Origin: Ahaetulla prasina | Taxonomy: Eukaryota; Chordata; Lepidosauria; Squamata; Colubridae | Assembly (NCBI RefSeq): GCF_028640845.1 | Contig: NC_080543.1 | Span: 5,978,959 to 6,042,958 of the forward strand | Length of the DNA stretch: 64,000 bases | Direction: 5' to 3' | Position numbers and translations under genes: made by a program | The notes under the pieces: model-generated | Told to the model about the DNA's origin: nothing | Database searches by the model: none | What the model saw: only the letters and a program-made list of their open reading frames with translations | In this document: in pieces, positions 1-9,986 of the stretch | Layout: every line of letters begins with the position of its first letter | How positions within the stretch are numbered: position 1 is the stretch's first letter

Positions 1-66
1 TACGGAGGGCTGAACCCACAGGGCTGTGAAGGTGTGTAGGCATGTACGCACGGACATACGTAAACG

Positions 67-325
67 CTATTCTCCAAAGCCCCTGAAGGTAGGACAGGAA
101 GCAATGGACGGGAACTAATCAAGGAGAGAAGCAATCTGGAACTAAGGAGGAATTTCCTGACAGTTAGAACAATTAATCAGTGGAAGAACTTGCCTTCAGA
201 AAGTTCTGCTGGAGGTTTTTAAGAAGAGACTGGAAAACCATTTGTCTGGAATGGCACACGGTCTCCTGCTTGAGCAAGGAGTTGGACTAGAAGACCTCCA
301 AGGTCCCTTCCAACTCTGTTAAGTC
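67..325 (+). mobile_element. CR1 LINE 3' fragment
   Basis: The sense strand carries the end of the CR1 reverse transcriptase frame and the 3' UTR signature: ATTCTCCAAAGC, GGTTGGACTAGAAGACC and CCTTCCAACTCTGTTA. The copy is 5'-truncated and has decayed, and matches many other copies in the window. Confidence 0.85.
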
Positions 326-536
326 CTCCCATCTTAAAAGTTGCTAAGCCATGAATTGTGGTTTACAAGACATACTTAGATTCCATATGGGCTAAGTTAA
401 AGCCAGACAAACTCTAGTTCTTCACGAAAGGGCAGACAGGCTAAGAAACTGTGATATGTTCTAGATGCTGGGGTCCGCATATTCAGTGTACAGGTTCGCA
501 CGTCATCCTAAACCAGGATATGTTAAAAGCCTGGTT

Positions 537-870
537 AGTGAGAACACTTAATCTGTGGAACGGCCTGCCTTCAGAAGTCGTGGGTGGTTCTGGAGGTTTT
601 TTAACAAGAGAGTGGACAATCATTTGTCTAAAAGGATATAGGCAGTGGTGGGATTCAAGTAATTTAACAACCGCTTCTCTGCCCTAATGATTTCTTCCAA
701 CAACCAAACTTTGCCAAACTGCTCAGAAAGTTAACAACCGGTTCTGCCGAAGTGGTGCGAACTGGCTGAATCCCACCACTGGGTATAGGGTCTCCTGCTT
801 GAGCAGGGGGTTGGACTAGAAGACCTCTAAAGTCCCTCCCGACTCTGTTATTCTGTTAAGATTCCGTTAA
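537..870 (+). mobile_element. CR1 LINE 3' fragment split by a hAT MITE
   Basis: CR1 3' sequence from GAACACTTAATCTGTGGAAC to the terminal ATTCTGTTA is interrupted at 643-781 by a MITE. A short (AAT)n tract follows at 879-908. The 345-536 stretch before it has no recognisable feature. Confidence 0.8.
643..781. mobile_element. hAT-like MITE (about 139 bp, 8-bp target duplication)
   Basis: The inverted ends are CAGTGGTGGGATTCAA and its complement. Flanking octamers GATATAGG and GGTATAGG match at 7 of 8 positions, as expected of hAT insertion. Same family as 11410-11545 and 30392-30528. Confidence 0.75.
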
Positions 871-876
871 ATTGCA

Positions 877-909
<33 letters not shown>

Positions 910-1144
910 TGTTGCCTTCAGAATGAAAACAATCCACACAGCCTGGAAAGGGACAGAGAACAGTCCAGATGTGGCCTGAGGGCCATCAAATACTCAGGTC
1001 TGTTTTAGTTGGTAAGTTCTTTGTCTATGCAGGGAGTGTGACTCTGGATACAAATTTTAATCCACAGCTCAAGGAAACGTCCAGCTTCCCAAAGCAAAAT
1101 TGTGAGAAAAAAGAGAATTTTTTTTGGCAACTGGCCGTATAACG

Positions 1145-1325
1145 ATGGGAATGGCTTCCCTCCAAACGTTGTAGGTGCGCCATCCCTGGAGGTTTTTTTT
1201 TTAAAGGAGAGATTGGACCACCATTGGACTGAAATGGCAGAGGGTCTCCTGTTTGAACAGGGGGTGGGTGGGGTGGACTAGAAGACCTCCAAGGTCCCTT
1301 CCCACTCCGTTATTCTGTTAACTGT
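1145..1325 (+). mobile_element. CR1 LINE 3' fragment
   Basis: It has the CR1 3' signature, including GGTGGACTAGAAGACCTCC and CCCACTCCGTTATTCTGTTA, with an internal poly-T expansion. Sequence at 909-1144 shows no recognised element. Confidence 0.75.
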
Positions 1326-1414
1326 TTTCCAAGGAAAATAACGTGTGAGGTAGATTTGGTTAAGAAGAAGGCTTAGCAAAGATTCTAGTTCATATTTAAT
1401 CGTACTATCGTCTT

Positions 1415-1632
1415 CATTTAACGACCCCCATAATATTGCGGGGGTGGGCAACTGAATGGAGTTAGCGGAGTGTTTTAATGGCCGGATGCCCTTCCTGTTG
1501 CCAGGGCGGAGTTTTGTTCAGCAGATATATTCTCATTGTGGCCCAGAGAGAAAAAATATCTGCCTCTACCTAGGATCGAACTCACAGCCTCCCGATTGTG
1601 AGATGAGCGCTCCGCCTCTAGGCCACTGCAAT
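1415..1632 (-). mobile_element. tRNA-derived SINE (minus)
   Basis: At its right end the minus strand has a tRNA-like head with a B box resembling GAGTTCGATCCTA. The body (CAGATATATTCTCA, TTGTTCAGC) is shared with 45450-45640 and 47399-47650. Confidence 0.7.
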
Positions 1633-1857
1633 ATTTAATCGTACTGTGATAAACTAATTCACGTGATTGGTCTCTTCTTTTCCTTCTCTGTGCCAGATAT
1701 CAAAGAACTTGGATTTGATAAATCTTTCTCAAATATCTAACCTGCCGTTGTCACCTGTTAGGGTACCGATAAGGCCTCGTTCCCGCAGAACTCACTGCTA
1801 GCAAGAGGCAGAAGTAATGTCCCTTTGTAACAGCTACAGCCAAAGAGAAATATACAT

Positions 1858-1960
1858 TCAGTCCTCAACTTACGACTGCAATTGAGGCCAACATTTGTGT
1901 TGCTAAGCGAGACAGGTGTCAGTTGTGGTCGTACGCCGGGGAACTTAAAAAGGCTTAAAC
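1858..1960 (-). mobile_element. Fragment of TA-type TIR MITE family
   Basis: It matches one end of the roughly 400-bp MITE at 2050-2448 (GTCCTCAACTTACGAC, then TTGCTAAGCGAGACAG). Only the end portion is present. Confidence 0.55.
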
Positions 1961-2049
1961 GCTCAAACTTCCCAAGTTTATTGTCGTCCAATAAACAAGT
2001 GTTGTGACTTCATTTTTCTCCAATTTTATGGGCTGGATGTTATTCTATA

Positions 2050-2448
2050 CCGGTAGTCCTCGACTTACAACAGGTCCTTTAGCGACTGTTTGAAGTTACG
2101 CGGCACTGGAAAAAGTGACTTACGACCGTTTTCGCACTTACGATCCTTGTAGCCTCATGATTGGCATTAATTTAGGGTGCTTGACAACTGACTCACGTCT
2201 ATGACGGCTCCGGCTTGTCGTGTGACGGCTTGGAGCCACACGATCCCCTTTTGCGACCTTCTGATGAGCAAAGTCAGTGGGGAAACCAGATTCGCTTAAC
2301 AACCGTGTTATTAATTCAACAACTGCAGCGATTCACTTAACAAACGTGGCAAGGACAGTCATAAGATGGGGGAAAACGCTGAACAAATTTCTCCCTTAAC
2401 GACCTAAAATTCTGGGCTCACTTGTGGTCGTAAGTTGAGGACTACCTG
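2050..2448. mobile_element. TIR MITE, TA target site (mariner-like), near full length
   Basis: The terminal inverted repeats are close to AGGTAGTCCTCGACTTAC and the complement, with TA on both sides. The body has the family's TTAACAACCGT and TCACTTAACAA blocks. This is the best reference copy of a family present at least ten times here. Superfamily is inferred from the TA flank only. Confidence 0.75.
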
Positions 2449-2640
2449 TAGTTGGGATCAAATGGTCCAGATAGGGGAAGGCTGATACATACATTCTATT
2501 CAACACCATCCACGGGTTTGCTTATCATTTGGCCTCTTAACTCTGCTTCAGGAAATCTCTTACTTTTTTCAGCTTCAATTTCAAAATTAAATAAATACAC
2601 GAATAAATACATGAACAAGTTCTAGATAATCCAGATCTTG

Positions 2641-2912
2641 ATTTATTTATTTTTTATTTACATTTATATCCCGCCCTTCTCCGAAGACTCAGGGCGGCTT
2701 ACACTATGTCAAGCAATAGTCTTCATTCTATTTATATATTTATATACAAAGTCAACTTTTATTGCCCCCCCAACAATCTGGGTCCTCCTTTTACCTACCT
2801 TATAAAGGATGGAAGGCTGAGTCAACCTTGGGCCTGGTGGGACTTGAACCTGCAGTAATTGCAAGCAGTTGTGTTAATAACAGACTGTCTTAGCAGTCTG
2901 AGCCACCAGAGG
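2641..2912 (-). mobile_element. tRNA-derived squamate SINE (minus)
   Basis: The head has a B box close to GGTTCAAGTCCCA and an A-box-like TGGCTCAGACTGC. The body has GGTTGACTCAGCCTTCCATC and AGATTGTTGGGGGGGC, and the tail GGGCGGGATATAAATGTAAA. It is the same family as 7362-7626. Confidence 0.8.
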
Positions 2913-3007
2913 CTTATTGGCTGGCTAATGGATTGAACTTCTGCAAAATGGAACGTACACGTCTCGGTAGGCCAAAAATCCATGTCCCTATTGGTTTATT
3001 TTGCTGT

Positions 3008-3241
3008 GGTGGTGCAATGGTCAGAGCGCATTACTGCAGGCTACTTCTGCGGACTGCCGGCTGCCTGCAATTTGGCAGTTTGAATCTCACCAGGCTCAAG
3101 GTTGACTCAGCCTTCCATCCTTTCCAAGGTCGGTAAAATGAGGACCCAGATTGTTGGGGGCAAAAGGCTGACTCTCTGTAAACCGGTTAGAGAGGTCTGT
3201 AAAGCACTGCGAAGCGGCATATAAGTCTGCTATTGCTATTT
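3008..3241 (+). mobile_element. tRNA-derived SINE
   Basis: It has A-box-like TGGTGCAATGGTCAG, a B-box-like AGTTTGAATCTCA, the shared GGTTGACTCAGCC body, and an end AGTCTGCTATTGCTATT. A (GGAA)n microsatellite follows at 3243-3305. Confidence 0.8.
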
Positions 3242-3306
3242 AAGAAGGAAAGGAAGGAAGGAAGGAAGGAAGGAAGGAAGGAAGGAAGGAAGGAAGGAAG
3301 GAAGGA

Positions 3307-3452
3307 GCCATGGTGGCACAGTGTTTAGAATGCAGTATTGTAGGCTGGCTCTGCCAGCTGCCTACAGTTCGATCCCGAGTGGCTCAAGGTTGACTCAACC
3401 TTCCATCCTTCCGAGGTCAGTAAAATGAGGACCTAGATTGTTGGAGGCAATA
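3307..3452 (+). mobile_element. tRNA-derived SINE, internally shortened
   Basis: Same family as 3008-3241. The head and body are present, but the 3' part after GGAGGCAATATG is mostly missing. A C/T-rich tract follows. Confidence 0.65.
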
Positions 3453-3525
3453 TGCCATTGCTATTCCTCCCTCCCTCCCCTCCCTCCCTCTGTCCTCTCT
3501 TATTCCCCTTCTCATTCTCCTTCCT

Positions 3526-3740
3526 GGTGGCACAGTGGTTAGAGTGCAGTATTGCAGACTAACTCTGCTGACTGCCAGGAAGTTCGATCCTGACCGGCTC
3601 AAGGTTGACTCAGCCTTCCAACCTTCCGAGGTCGGTAAAATGAGGACCCAGATTGTTGGGGGCGATAGGCTGACTCTGTAAACCGCTTAAAGAGGGCTGT
3701 AAAGCGGTATATAAGTCTAAGTGCTATTGCTATTGCTATC
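3526..3740 (+). mobile_element. tRNA-derived SINE, near full length
   Basis: A box TGGCACAGTGGTTAG, B box AGTTCGATCCTGA, body GGTTGACTCAGCC, and end AAGTGCTATTGCTATTG are all visible. Confidence 0.8.
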
Positions 3741-3769
3741 TAAGCTGTGGTGGCACAGTGGTGAGAATG

Positions 3770-4152
3770 AACATATGAAGAACGGTTGCAGGAACTGGGT
3801 ATGTCTAGTTTAATAAAAAGAAGGACTAGGGGAGACATGATAGCTGTGTTCCAATATCTCAGGGGCTGCACCAAAGAAGAGGGAGTCAAGCTATTCTCCA
3901 AAGCACCTGAGGGTAGAACAAGAAGCAATGGGTGGAAACTGATCAAAGAAAGAAGCAACTTAGAACTAAGGAGAAATTTCCTGACAGAACAATTAATAAG
4001 TGGAACGACTTGCCTTCAGAAGTTGTGAATGCTCCAACACTGGAAATTTTTAAGAAAATGTTGGATAACCATCTGACTGAGATGGTGTAGGGTTTCCTGC
4101 CTGGGCAGGGGGTTGGACTAGAAGGCCTCCAAGGTCCCTTCCAACTCTGTTA
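3770..4152 (+). mobile_element. CR1 LINE 3' end with pentanucleotide tail
   Basis: The translated remnant shows the CR1 pol C-terminus (KRRTRGDMIAVFQYLRGC, then SKAPEGRTRSNGWK). The element ends CCAACTCTGTTA and leads directly into (TATAT)n-type repeats at 4146-4330. Confidence 0.85.
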
Positions 4153-4330
4153 TATTATATTATATTATATTATATTATATTATATTATATTATATTATAT
4201 TATATTATATTATATTATATTATATTATATTATATTATATTATATTATTTTATTATTATATTATATTATATTATATTATATTATATTATATTATATTATA
4301 TTATATTATATTATATTATATTATATTATA
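4146..4330. repeat. (TTATA)n microsatellite at the CR1 3' terminus
   Basis: About 185 bp of TTATA pentanucleotides in register, with one interruption near 4245. It begins at the terminal TTA of the CR1 element. Confidence 0.95.
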
Positions 4331-4878
4331 AGTATTGCATGCTAACTCTGCTGACTGCCAGGAGTTCGATCCTGACCGGTTAAAGATTGATTCCACCTTC
4401 CATCCTTCCGAGGTGGGTAAAATGAGGACCCAGATTGTTGGGGGCAAGAGGCTGACTCTGTAAACCGCTTAAAGAGGGCTATAAAGCGGTATGTAAGTCT
4501 AAGTGCTCTTGCTATTAAGCATCAAGATTTCTCTGGCAGTTCTTTAGGCGTTGGATCAAAGCTCGCTCACTTTTAGAAGACGCATCTGCTATTATGGGAA
4601 TAAAACACCTGGGCTTTCAGAAGATGTGGGAGGCTACACCTCTGTTGCAGTGGTTTAAAAAGGTAAAACAGGTAATCCTCGCCTTACAACAGTTCTCTGG
4701 GTGACCCTGCAAAGTTGCAAGAGCTCTGGAAAAAAAAGTGACTTACGATCGTTTTTCACACTTACGACCGTTGCGTCGTCTCCGTGGTCACATCATCAAA
4801 ATTCAGACGCTTGGCAACGGACTTGTATTTATGACGGTTGCAATATCCCGGGGGTCACGGGGTCACTTTTTATGACCT

Positions 4879-5183
4879 TGTTGTGGTCTGTCAGCAGCCT
4901 ACAGAGCTGGCAACGGAGTCGGACAGGAATGAGGCTGAGGTGGGGCCAGGGCCATCGGGAAGTGAGGTGCGGACTCCAGAGCCTCCAGAGACTGATAGTA
5001 GTGAGGCAGAGGAACAGGAGAGCCTGTTCCTAATGCACACATGAGAAGAACTGCCAGAAGGCAAGAGCAGCTCAAGCAAAAAGGACAACTCAGGAGTAAG
5101 GCCAAGAGATGATTGGCCCCTCCCATTAGGCTTAAAACAGACCAGCAAAGGCATTTGAGCTTTGCCAGAAAACAATGTTGTAG
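4879..5183 (+). mobile_element. Truncated LTR of the TGTTGTG family (copy B)
   Basis: It starts TGTTGTGGTCTG and is closely similar to the first 300 bp of the LTR at 39685. The U3 reading frame is visible (acidic PPETDSSEAEEQE) but a one-base deletion after it breaks the frame. The 3' half of the LTR is missing and is replaced by a 60-bp tandem duplication at 5187-5312. Confidence 0.75.
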
Positions 5184-5186
5184 AAG

Positions 5187-5312
5187 GTAGACCGGTGCCT
5201 CCCCAAAAAAGGCAATTAGTAGACCAGTGCCTCTATTTTTAAAGAAGGTAGACCAGTGCCTCCCCAAAAAAGGCAATTAGTAGACCGTGCCTCTATTTTT
5301 AAAGAAGATAGA
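5187..5312. repeat. Tandem duplication, about 63-bp unit
   Basis: The unit contains GACCAGTGCCTCCCCAAAA, then AGGCAATTAGTAGACC and CTCTATTTTTAAAGAA. It occurs twice with small differences. Confidence 0.8.
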
Positions 5313-5532
5313 CTGGTGCGCTCCCAAGTTTTGTATACTTTGTTTATTATTTTTATTATTTATTATTATTGGCCATGCTCATTCAGTTACCTGACCACCA
5401 AGCCACACCCACCGATTAAGCCACGCCCACAGATTTCACCCCTGCTTCAGCCACATAAATTTCGGGCTCCATTGTGGTCGTTAAGTCGAGGACTACCTGG
5501 TATTCCACTATCTGTTCTTACAGGGTGCTCAT

Positions 5533-5722
5533 CAGTGGTGGTATTCAGCTGGGTCTATCCAGTTTGGGCAAACCAGTAGCAGTGGCTGCAGGAGGCTCCG
5601 CCCACCTGCCCGGACATCATCACGTACAGTTTTTGACGCTTTGCGCATGCGCAGAGGCGGCGTGTGCGAGCGAAGCCCGCATTTGCGAACCGGTAGCGAA
5701 GGTAAAGTCAATACCACCCCTC
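5533..5722. mobile_element. GC-rich MITE (CGCATGCGCA core)
   Basis: It begins CAGTGGTGGTATTCAGC, has GGCTCCGCCCACCTGCCCGG and GCGCATGCGCAGA inside, and ends GCGAAGGTAAAGTCAATACCACCCCT. It is the same family as 54180-54455. No target duplication was resolved. Confidence 0.6.
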
Positions 5723-5883
5723 GTGCTCGTAACATCTCCGCGCACCTATGAAAAGTCCTTCACCAAATTATTGCTTATCGAAAAAATTATAACCAACCCA
5801 TTTCGGGAGCGGTTAGGCTCCTAATTGTGGCGATTAAACACACGAGAGCAAAGTAGTGTATTCCTTTTCAGCCGTATATCACA

Positions 5884-5889
5884 TTTATT
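5884..5889 (-). other. Candidate distal polyadenylation signal of GAB2
   Basis: The minus strand reads AATAAA here. About 35-50 nt further downstream on the minus strand is a T/GT-rich stretch (TTTGCTCTCGTGTGTTT, around 5836-5852), as expected of a downstream element. The sequence upstream of it is single-copy in appearance. Confidence 0.4.
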
Positions 5890-6428
5890 AACAGCAAGTG
5901 GTTAATTTTTAAAGTAGGAACTAAGTTAAGCGCAACTTCGGTTTCGCAGGACGATTGTCCTCGTCTTTCAACTGCAGCTCACATGGAATAAATTAATAAT
6001 TTAAGGATGTGGAAACCACAGTGGCTAAAAAAAAGAGAGAGGAAGGAACATTCAGCTCAAACACGAATACCACGAGACAAAAACATACTGTACATCTATT
6101 TATATATATATAATTTTGAAAATAAGGGTTTTTGTAAGGAAATAAACATCGCCCCCTTCCCATACCCCCAGAGGAAAAGCAAAATAAAATATAAAATAAA
6201 AAGAACACCCAGCCTCTTGCCAATCGTTCGATTTAGGACATTCCCAGCAAAATAATAAACATCGTTGTTTCTTGGACAAAAAGACCCAAAAAATTGTCCT
6301 TGTCCAAAAAACAAAACAAAACTCTCTTAATACCTAAATAGTGACACAAATCTGGCCAATGCTATAATTCATCCGTTACCTGAATGAACCCTGTCTTCAA
6401 AAAAACAAACAAATTGTGTCGATCTTTG

Positions 6429-6808
6429 CAGGTATCCTCGACTTCCGTCCGCAATGGAGCCCAAAATTTCCATGGCTCAGCAAAAACAGTGGAGTTTTGC
6501 CCCTGTTTTAGACCTTCCTTGCGACCGTTGTTAAGCGGATCACGGCGGTTGCTGAGTGAGTAACGCGGTGGTTGAGTGGATCTGGCTTCCCCGACCACTT
6601 TGCTTTGTCGGGAGGTCGCCAAAAGGCGATCGATCGCATGACCCTGAGACACTGCCACCGTCGTAAATAGGAGACGCTCGCCAAGCGGCCGAATTTCGAT
6701 CACGCGACACCACGGAGTTGACGCAACGGTTGTATGAAAAACGGCCGTAAATCAGTGCCGCTGTAACTTTGAAAGGCCACTAAATGAATTATTGCAAGTT
6801 GAGGACTG
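6429..6808 (-). mobile_element. TA-type TIR MITE in the putative GAB2 3' UTR
   Basis: Its ends are CAGGTATCCTCGACTTCC and GCAAGTTGAGGACTG before TA. The interior has the family's GTTAAGCGGATCAC and TTGAGTGGATCTGG blocks on the opposite orientation. Confidence 0.65.
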
Positions 6809-6910
6809 TAATCTGGTCCTCTGATACCCAGGAGGGTCAGGAAAAGGTCAGAAGGTCTTCTAATTGGGTAGGTTTTGCTGTGCATGTTCAGTTGATGGAG
6901 TCTCTAAAGC

Positions 6911-7044
6911 AGGGGTCTCCAACCTTGGCAACTTTAAGCCTGGCAGACTTCAACTCCCAGAATTCCCCAGCCAGCAAAGCTGGCTGAGGAATTCTGGGAG
7001 TTGAAGTCCGCCAGGCTTAAAGTTGCCAAGGTTGGAGACCCTTG
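6911..7044. repeat. Near-perfect palindromic MITE
   Basis: GGGTCTCCAACCTTGGCAAC and its complement form long inverted arms of about 65 bp, with a spacer of a few bases around 6975-6982. The RNA would fold as a long hairpin within the putative 3' UTR. It belongs to the palindromic family also at 8984, 11993 and 21285. Confidence 0.85.
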
Positions 7045-7361
7045 CTCTAAAGGACACTCAACCCAGGAGGTTTTTGGTGCTCTCACAGCTCGGTGGTTTT
7101 CTTGCAGATGTTTCATTACCCAAACTAGGTGACCTCCTATTCAACGGAGGCATCTTCCCATCTTCTCCATCCCTCTGTAGGCACCTACACCTCGGAGAAC
7201 CTGCGGCCCGGTGCTCCTCAATCTTTTGACTGGGATGAACAGGGCAGCCATGAAACTGTTTATAATCTGCTTTTCTTCACATCTCATGAGACAGCAGATC
7301 ATGAAGAATGGAATGGAATGGAATGGAGTGGAATGGAATGGAATAGAATAGAATAGAATAG

Positions 7362-7626
7362 GGCCTCTGGTGGCTCAACAGGCTAATGCAGTCTGTTATT
7401 AACAGCAGCTGCTTGCAATTACTGCAGGTTCAAGTCCCACCAGGCCCAAGGTTGACTCAGCCTTCCATCCTTTATAAGGTAGGTAAAATGAGGACCCAGA
7501 TTGTTGGGGGCAATAAAAATTGACTTTGTAATATAATATACAAATGGATGAAGACTATTGCTTGACATAATGTAAGCCACCCTGAGTCTTCGGAGAAGGG
7601 CGGGATATAAATGCAAATAAAAAAAA
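7362..7626 (+). mobile_element. tRNA-derived squamate SINE
   Basis: Same family as 2641-2912 in plus orientation: TGGTGGCTCAACAGGCTAA, B box GGTTCAAGTCCCA, and GGGCGGGATATAAATGCAAA tail. It is bordered by AATAG/AATGG repeats. A second partial 3' end of the same SINE follows at 7645-7755. Confidence 0.8.
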
Positions 7627-7756
7627 ATAGAATAGAATAGAATAATAAGTTGACTTTGTAAATATACAAATAGAATGAGACTATTGCCTTATACACTGTA
7701 AGCCGCCCTGAGTCTTCGGAAAAGGGCGGGATATAAATGTAAATAAAAAAAAAAAA

Positions 7757-7927
7757 TAGAATAAGCTGGAAGGGACCTTAGAGGTCTTCTAGTCCAACCC
7801 TCTCTGCTCAAGCAGGAGAACCAATACCATTTCAGATAAGTGACTGTCTAGTCTCTTCTTAAAATCATCCAATGATGGAGCACCCACAACTTCTGGAGGC
7901 AAGCTGTTCCACGGGTTAATTGTCCTC
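7757..7927 (-). mobile_element. CR1 LINE 3' fragment (minus)
   Basis: On the plus strand it reads GCTGGAAGGGACCTTAGAGG, then CTTCTTAAAATCATCCAATG and GCAAGCTGTTCCAC, the complement of the CR1 3' end. Confidence 0.8.
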
Positions 7928-8362
7928 GCTGTGACTATTCGAAGTTATGCCGGACCCCTTCCAAAGATACTTAACGACCCAGTTCTGATTACTGGGAGGG
8001 GACAAATAAAATTAAAAAGTAGTTAACGACGTGACTGGACCCAAAAAAAAAAAGGTGACTCATCACAATTTTTCACACTTAACGACCGTTGCAGAATCCC
8101 CGTGGTCACATGATCAGAATTCCGACGCTTAGCAATTGGCATGTATTTAGGAGGGTTGCAGTATCCTGGGGTCATGTGATCCCCTTTTACGACCTTCTGA
8201 CAAGCAAAATCATCGGGGCAGCCAGATTCGCTTAACAACCGTAACAACTTCAGTCATCCACTTAACAACTGTGGCAGGAAGAACTGTGGCTTGTTTAACT
8301 ACTATATTGCTTAGCGACGAAAATTTGGGGCTCAATTGCGGTCGTAAGTAAAGGACTACCTG
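7928..8362. mobile_element. TA-type TIR MITE
   Basis: The right end CGTAAGTAAAGGACTACCTG is clear. The left end is decayed where it meets the CR1 fragment. The interior matches 2050-2448. Confidence 0.6.
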
Positions 8363-8410
8363 TATTTTATATAGTTGTACCCTTGTATCAGTGTTTTAAA
8401 GACGGCAGTG

Positions 8411-8640
8411 TAGGAAGAGGGGTAGAAGAGGGAGAAGGAAGGTGGAGGGTGGAGGGAGGAGAGGATGTAGATAAGAGAAGGAGAGGAAGGTCTGGAAAGT
8501 AGAAGAAGGTAGAAGAGGGAAGAGTGTTAAAAAGGGGGGTGGTGACTGGGCAAGCCCGACTAATTGTATATAACTGTACATTGGATGAATTATTTGATAT
8601 GATTGTAAAAATAAAACTTTTTATAAAAAAAAAAAAAAAA
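8411..8640 (+). mobile_element. 5'-truncated L1 3' end with target duplication
   Basis: The element ends in AATAAAACTTTTTATAAAA and an A-tract. GACGGCAGTGT occurs immediately before it (8401-8411) and immediately after the A-tract (8641-8651), a direct repeat of 11 bp typical of LINE-1 insertion. It is only about 230 bp long. Confidence 0.75.
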
Positions 8641-8983
8641 GACGGCAGTGTTGATTTTATGTGGGCTCAGAAGCTAAGTCAAATCAGACCTGGATGGGGC
8701 ACCACGAGGAAATCAATTGGTCCATGAGGTTGTCAGGAATCAAGTTGGCCTTTTAAGTCCCTCTCCTTGTTCTGTTTGGTATCATAAAACCTAATGATTA
8801 AAATTGGTCTATTTATTTCTTGCCCAACCCTAACCCCAATCAAATCATTTATTTTATATATAGGAAAGTTCACTTAAAAGTTTATTTTTCTGGGATGATG
8901 GTCACCACAATGCTTAAGAATCTCCGGGTTAAGGTGAGAGCAACTTAGAGGAAAATGTGAACATTCAATGAGTAATCTTGTCT

Positions 8984-9135
8984 AGGGCTCTCAACTTTTA
9001 AGACTTGCGGACTTCAACTCCCAGAATTCCCAAACCAGCATGGCTGGCTGAGGAATTCTGGGAATTGAAGTCCACAAGTCTTAAAGTTGCATGGTTGAGG
9101 AATTCTGGGAGTTGGAGTCCACAAGTCTTAAAGTG
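8984..9135. mobile_element. Palindromic MITE copy, partly duplicated
   Basis: It has the ACTTCAACTCCCAGAATTCC core and its complement, with an extra copy of one arm. Confidence 0.7.
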
Positions 9136-9383
9136 GCCAACATTGAAAGCCCCTGACTTGTAAAAGAATTCTTAAGATACTGAAAAATTCTCTGGTTATT
9201 TTCTCTCTCTCTCTGCTTAAAACGACATCACCTGATCTTCAATTCACTATTTATCTCATGTGTTCAGTAATGAATAAGGGTCTAAAGCAATATTCCACAA
9301 TTTGGGCAACTTCGAGGTGTACGGACTCTCAGGGTTCCAAGTAACACCCCTGAATTTGGCAGCCCTGAAGATCCAAAGAAAAA

Positions 9384-9935
9384 GATGGCCTCCGGGACTG
9401 AAACGGACTTCAACTCCCAGAATTCCCATCAACGGCCATATTGGCTGTGGAATTCTGGGCTTGAAAAGTTTCACATATGTGGAAATCACCAAAAGATGGC
9501 CTCCAGGACTGAAACGGACTTCAACTCCCAGAATTCCCATCAACGGCCATATTGGCTGTGGAATTCTGGGCTTGAAAGTTTCACATATGTGGAAATCACC
9601 AAAAAATGGCCTCCAGGACTGAAACGGACTTCAACTCCCAGAATTCCCATCAACGGCCATATTGGCTGTGGAATTCTGGGCTTGAAAGTTTCACATATGT
9701 GGAAATCACCAAAAGATGGCCTCCAGGACTGAAACGGACTTCAACTCCCAGAATTCCCATCAACGGCCATATTGGCTGTGGAATTCTGGGCTTGAAAGTT
9801 TCACATATGTGGAAATCAACAAAAAATGGCCTCCAGGACTGAAACGGACTTCAACTCCCAGAATTCCCATCAACGGCCATATTGGCTGTGGAATTCTGGG
9901 CTTGAAAGTTTCACATCCTTGGAAATCAGCAAGGT
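9384..9935. repeat. 110-bp minisatellite, five units
   Basis: Units begin GATGGCCTCC (or AATGGCCTCC) at 9384, 9495, 9605, 9715 and 9825. Each contains the palindromic-MITE core ACTTCAACTCCCAGAATTCC and the partial complement GGAATTCTGGGCTTGAAAGT, so each unit can form a hairpin. The flanking sequence is single-copy and lies in the probable GAB2 3' UTR. Confidence 0.95.
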
Positions 9936-9986
9936 TGGGAAATTCGAAATCTGATTTAAAGAGTGGATCCCAAAAGACACATCGTC

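Larger units (their letters stand above)
3744..4515 (+). mobile_element. tRNA-derived SINE split by a CR1 insertion
   Basis: The SINE head (TGGTGGCACAGTGG, 3744-3769) stops, and the same element resumes at about 4333 (GTATTGCATGCTAACTCTGC) through its 3' end near 4515. The interruption is a CR1 end plus its pentanucleotide tail. Confidence 0.75.
4670..5500. mobile_element. TA-type TIR MITE interrupted by an LTR
   Basis: The left portion (CAGGTAATCCTCGCCTTAC to TTTATGACCT, 4670-4878) and right end (TGTGGTCGTTAAGTCGAGGACTACCTG, to 5500) are from one MITE family. Between them are a truncated LTR and a tandem duplication. Confidence 0.65.

Noticed and set aside
1..5860. The neighbouring gene USP35, which lies tail-to-tail with GAB2 in mammals
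   Set aside because: No exon or coding pattern is visible here, only repeats and short unique stretches.
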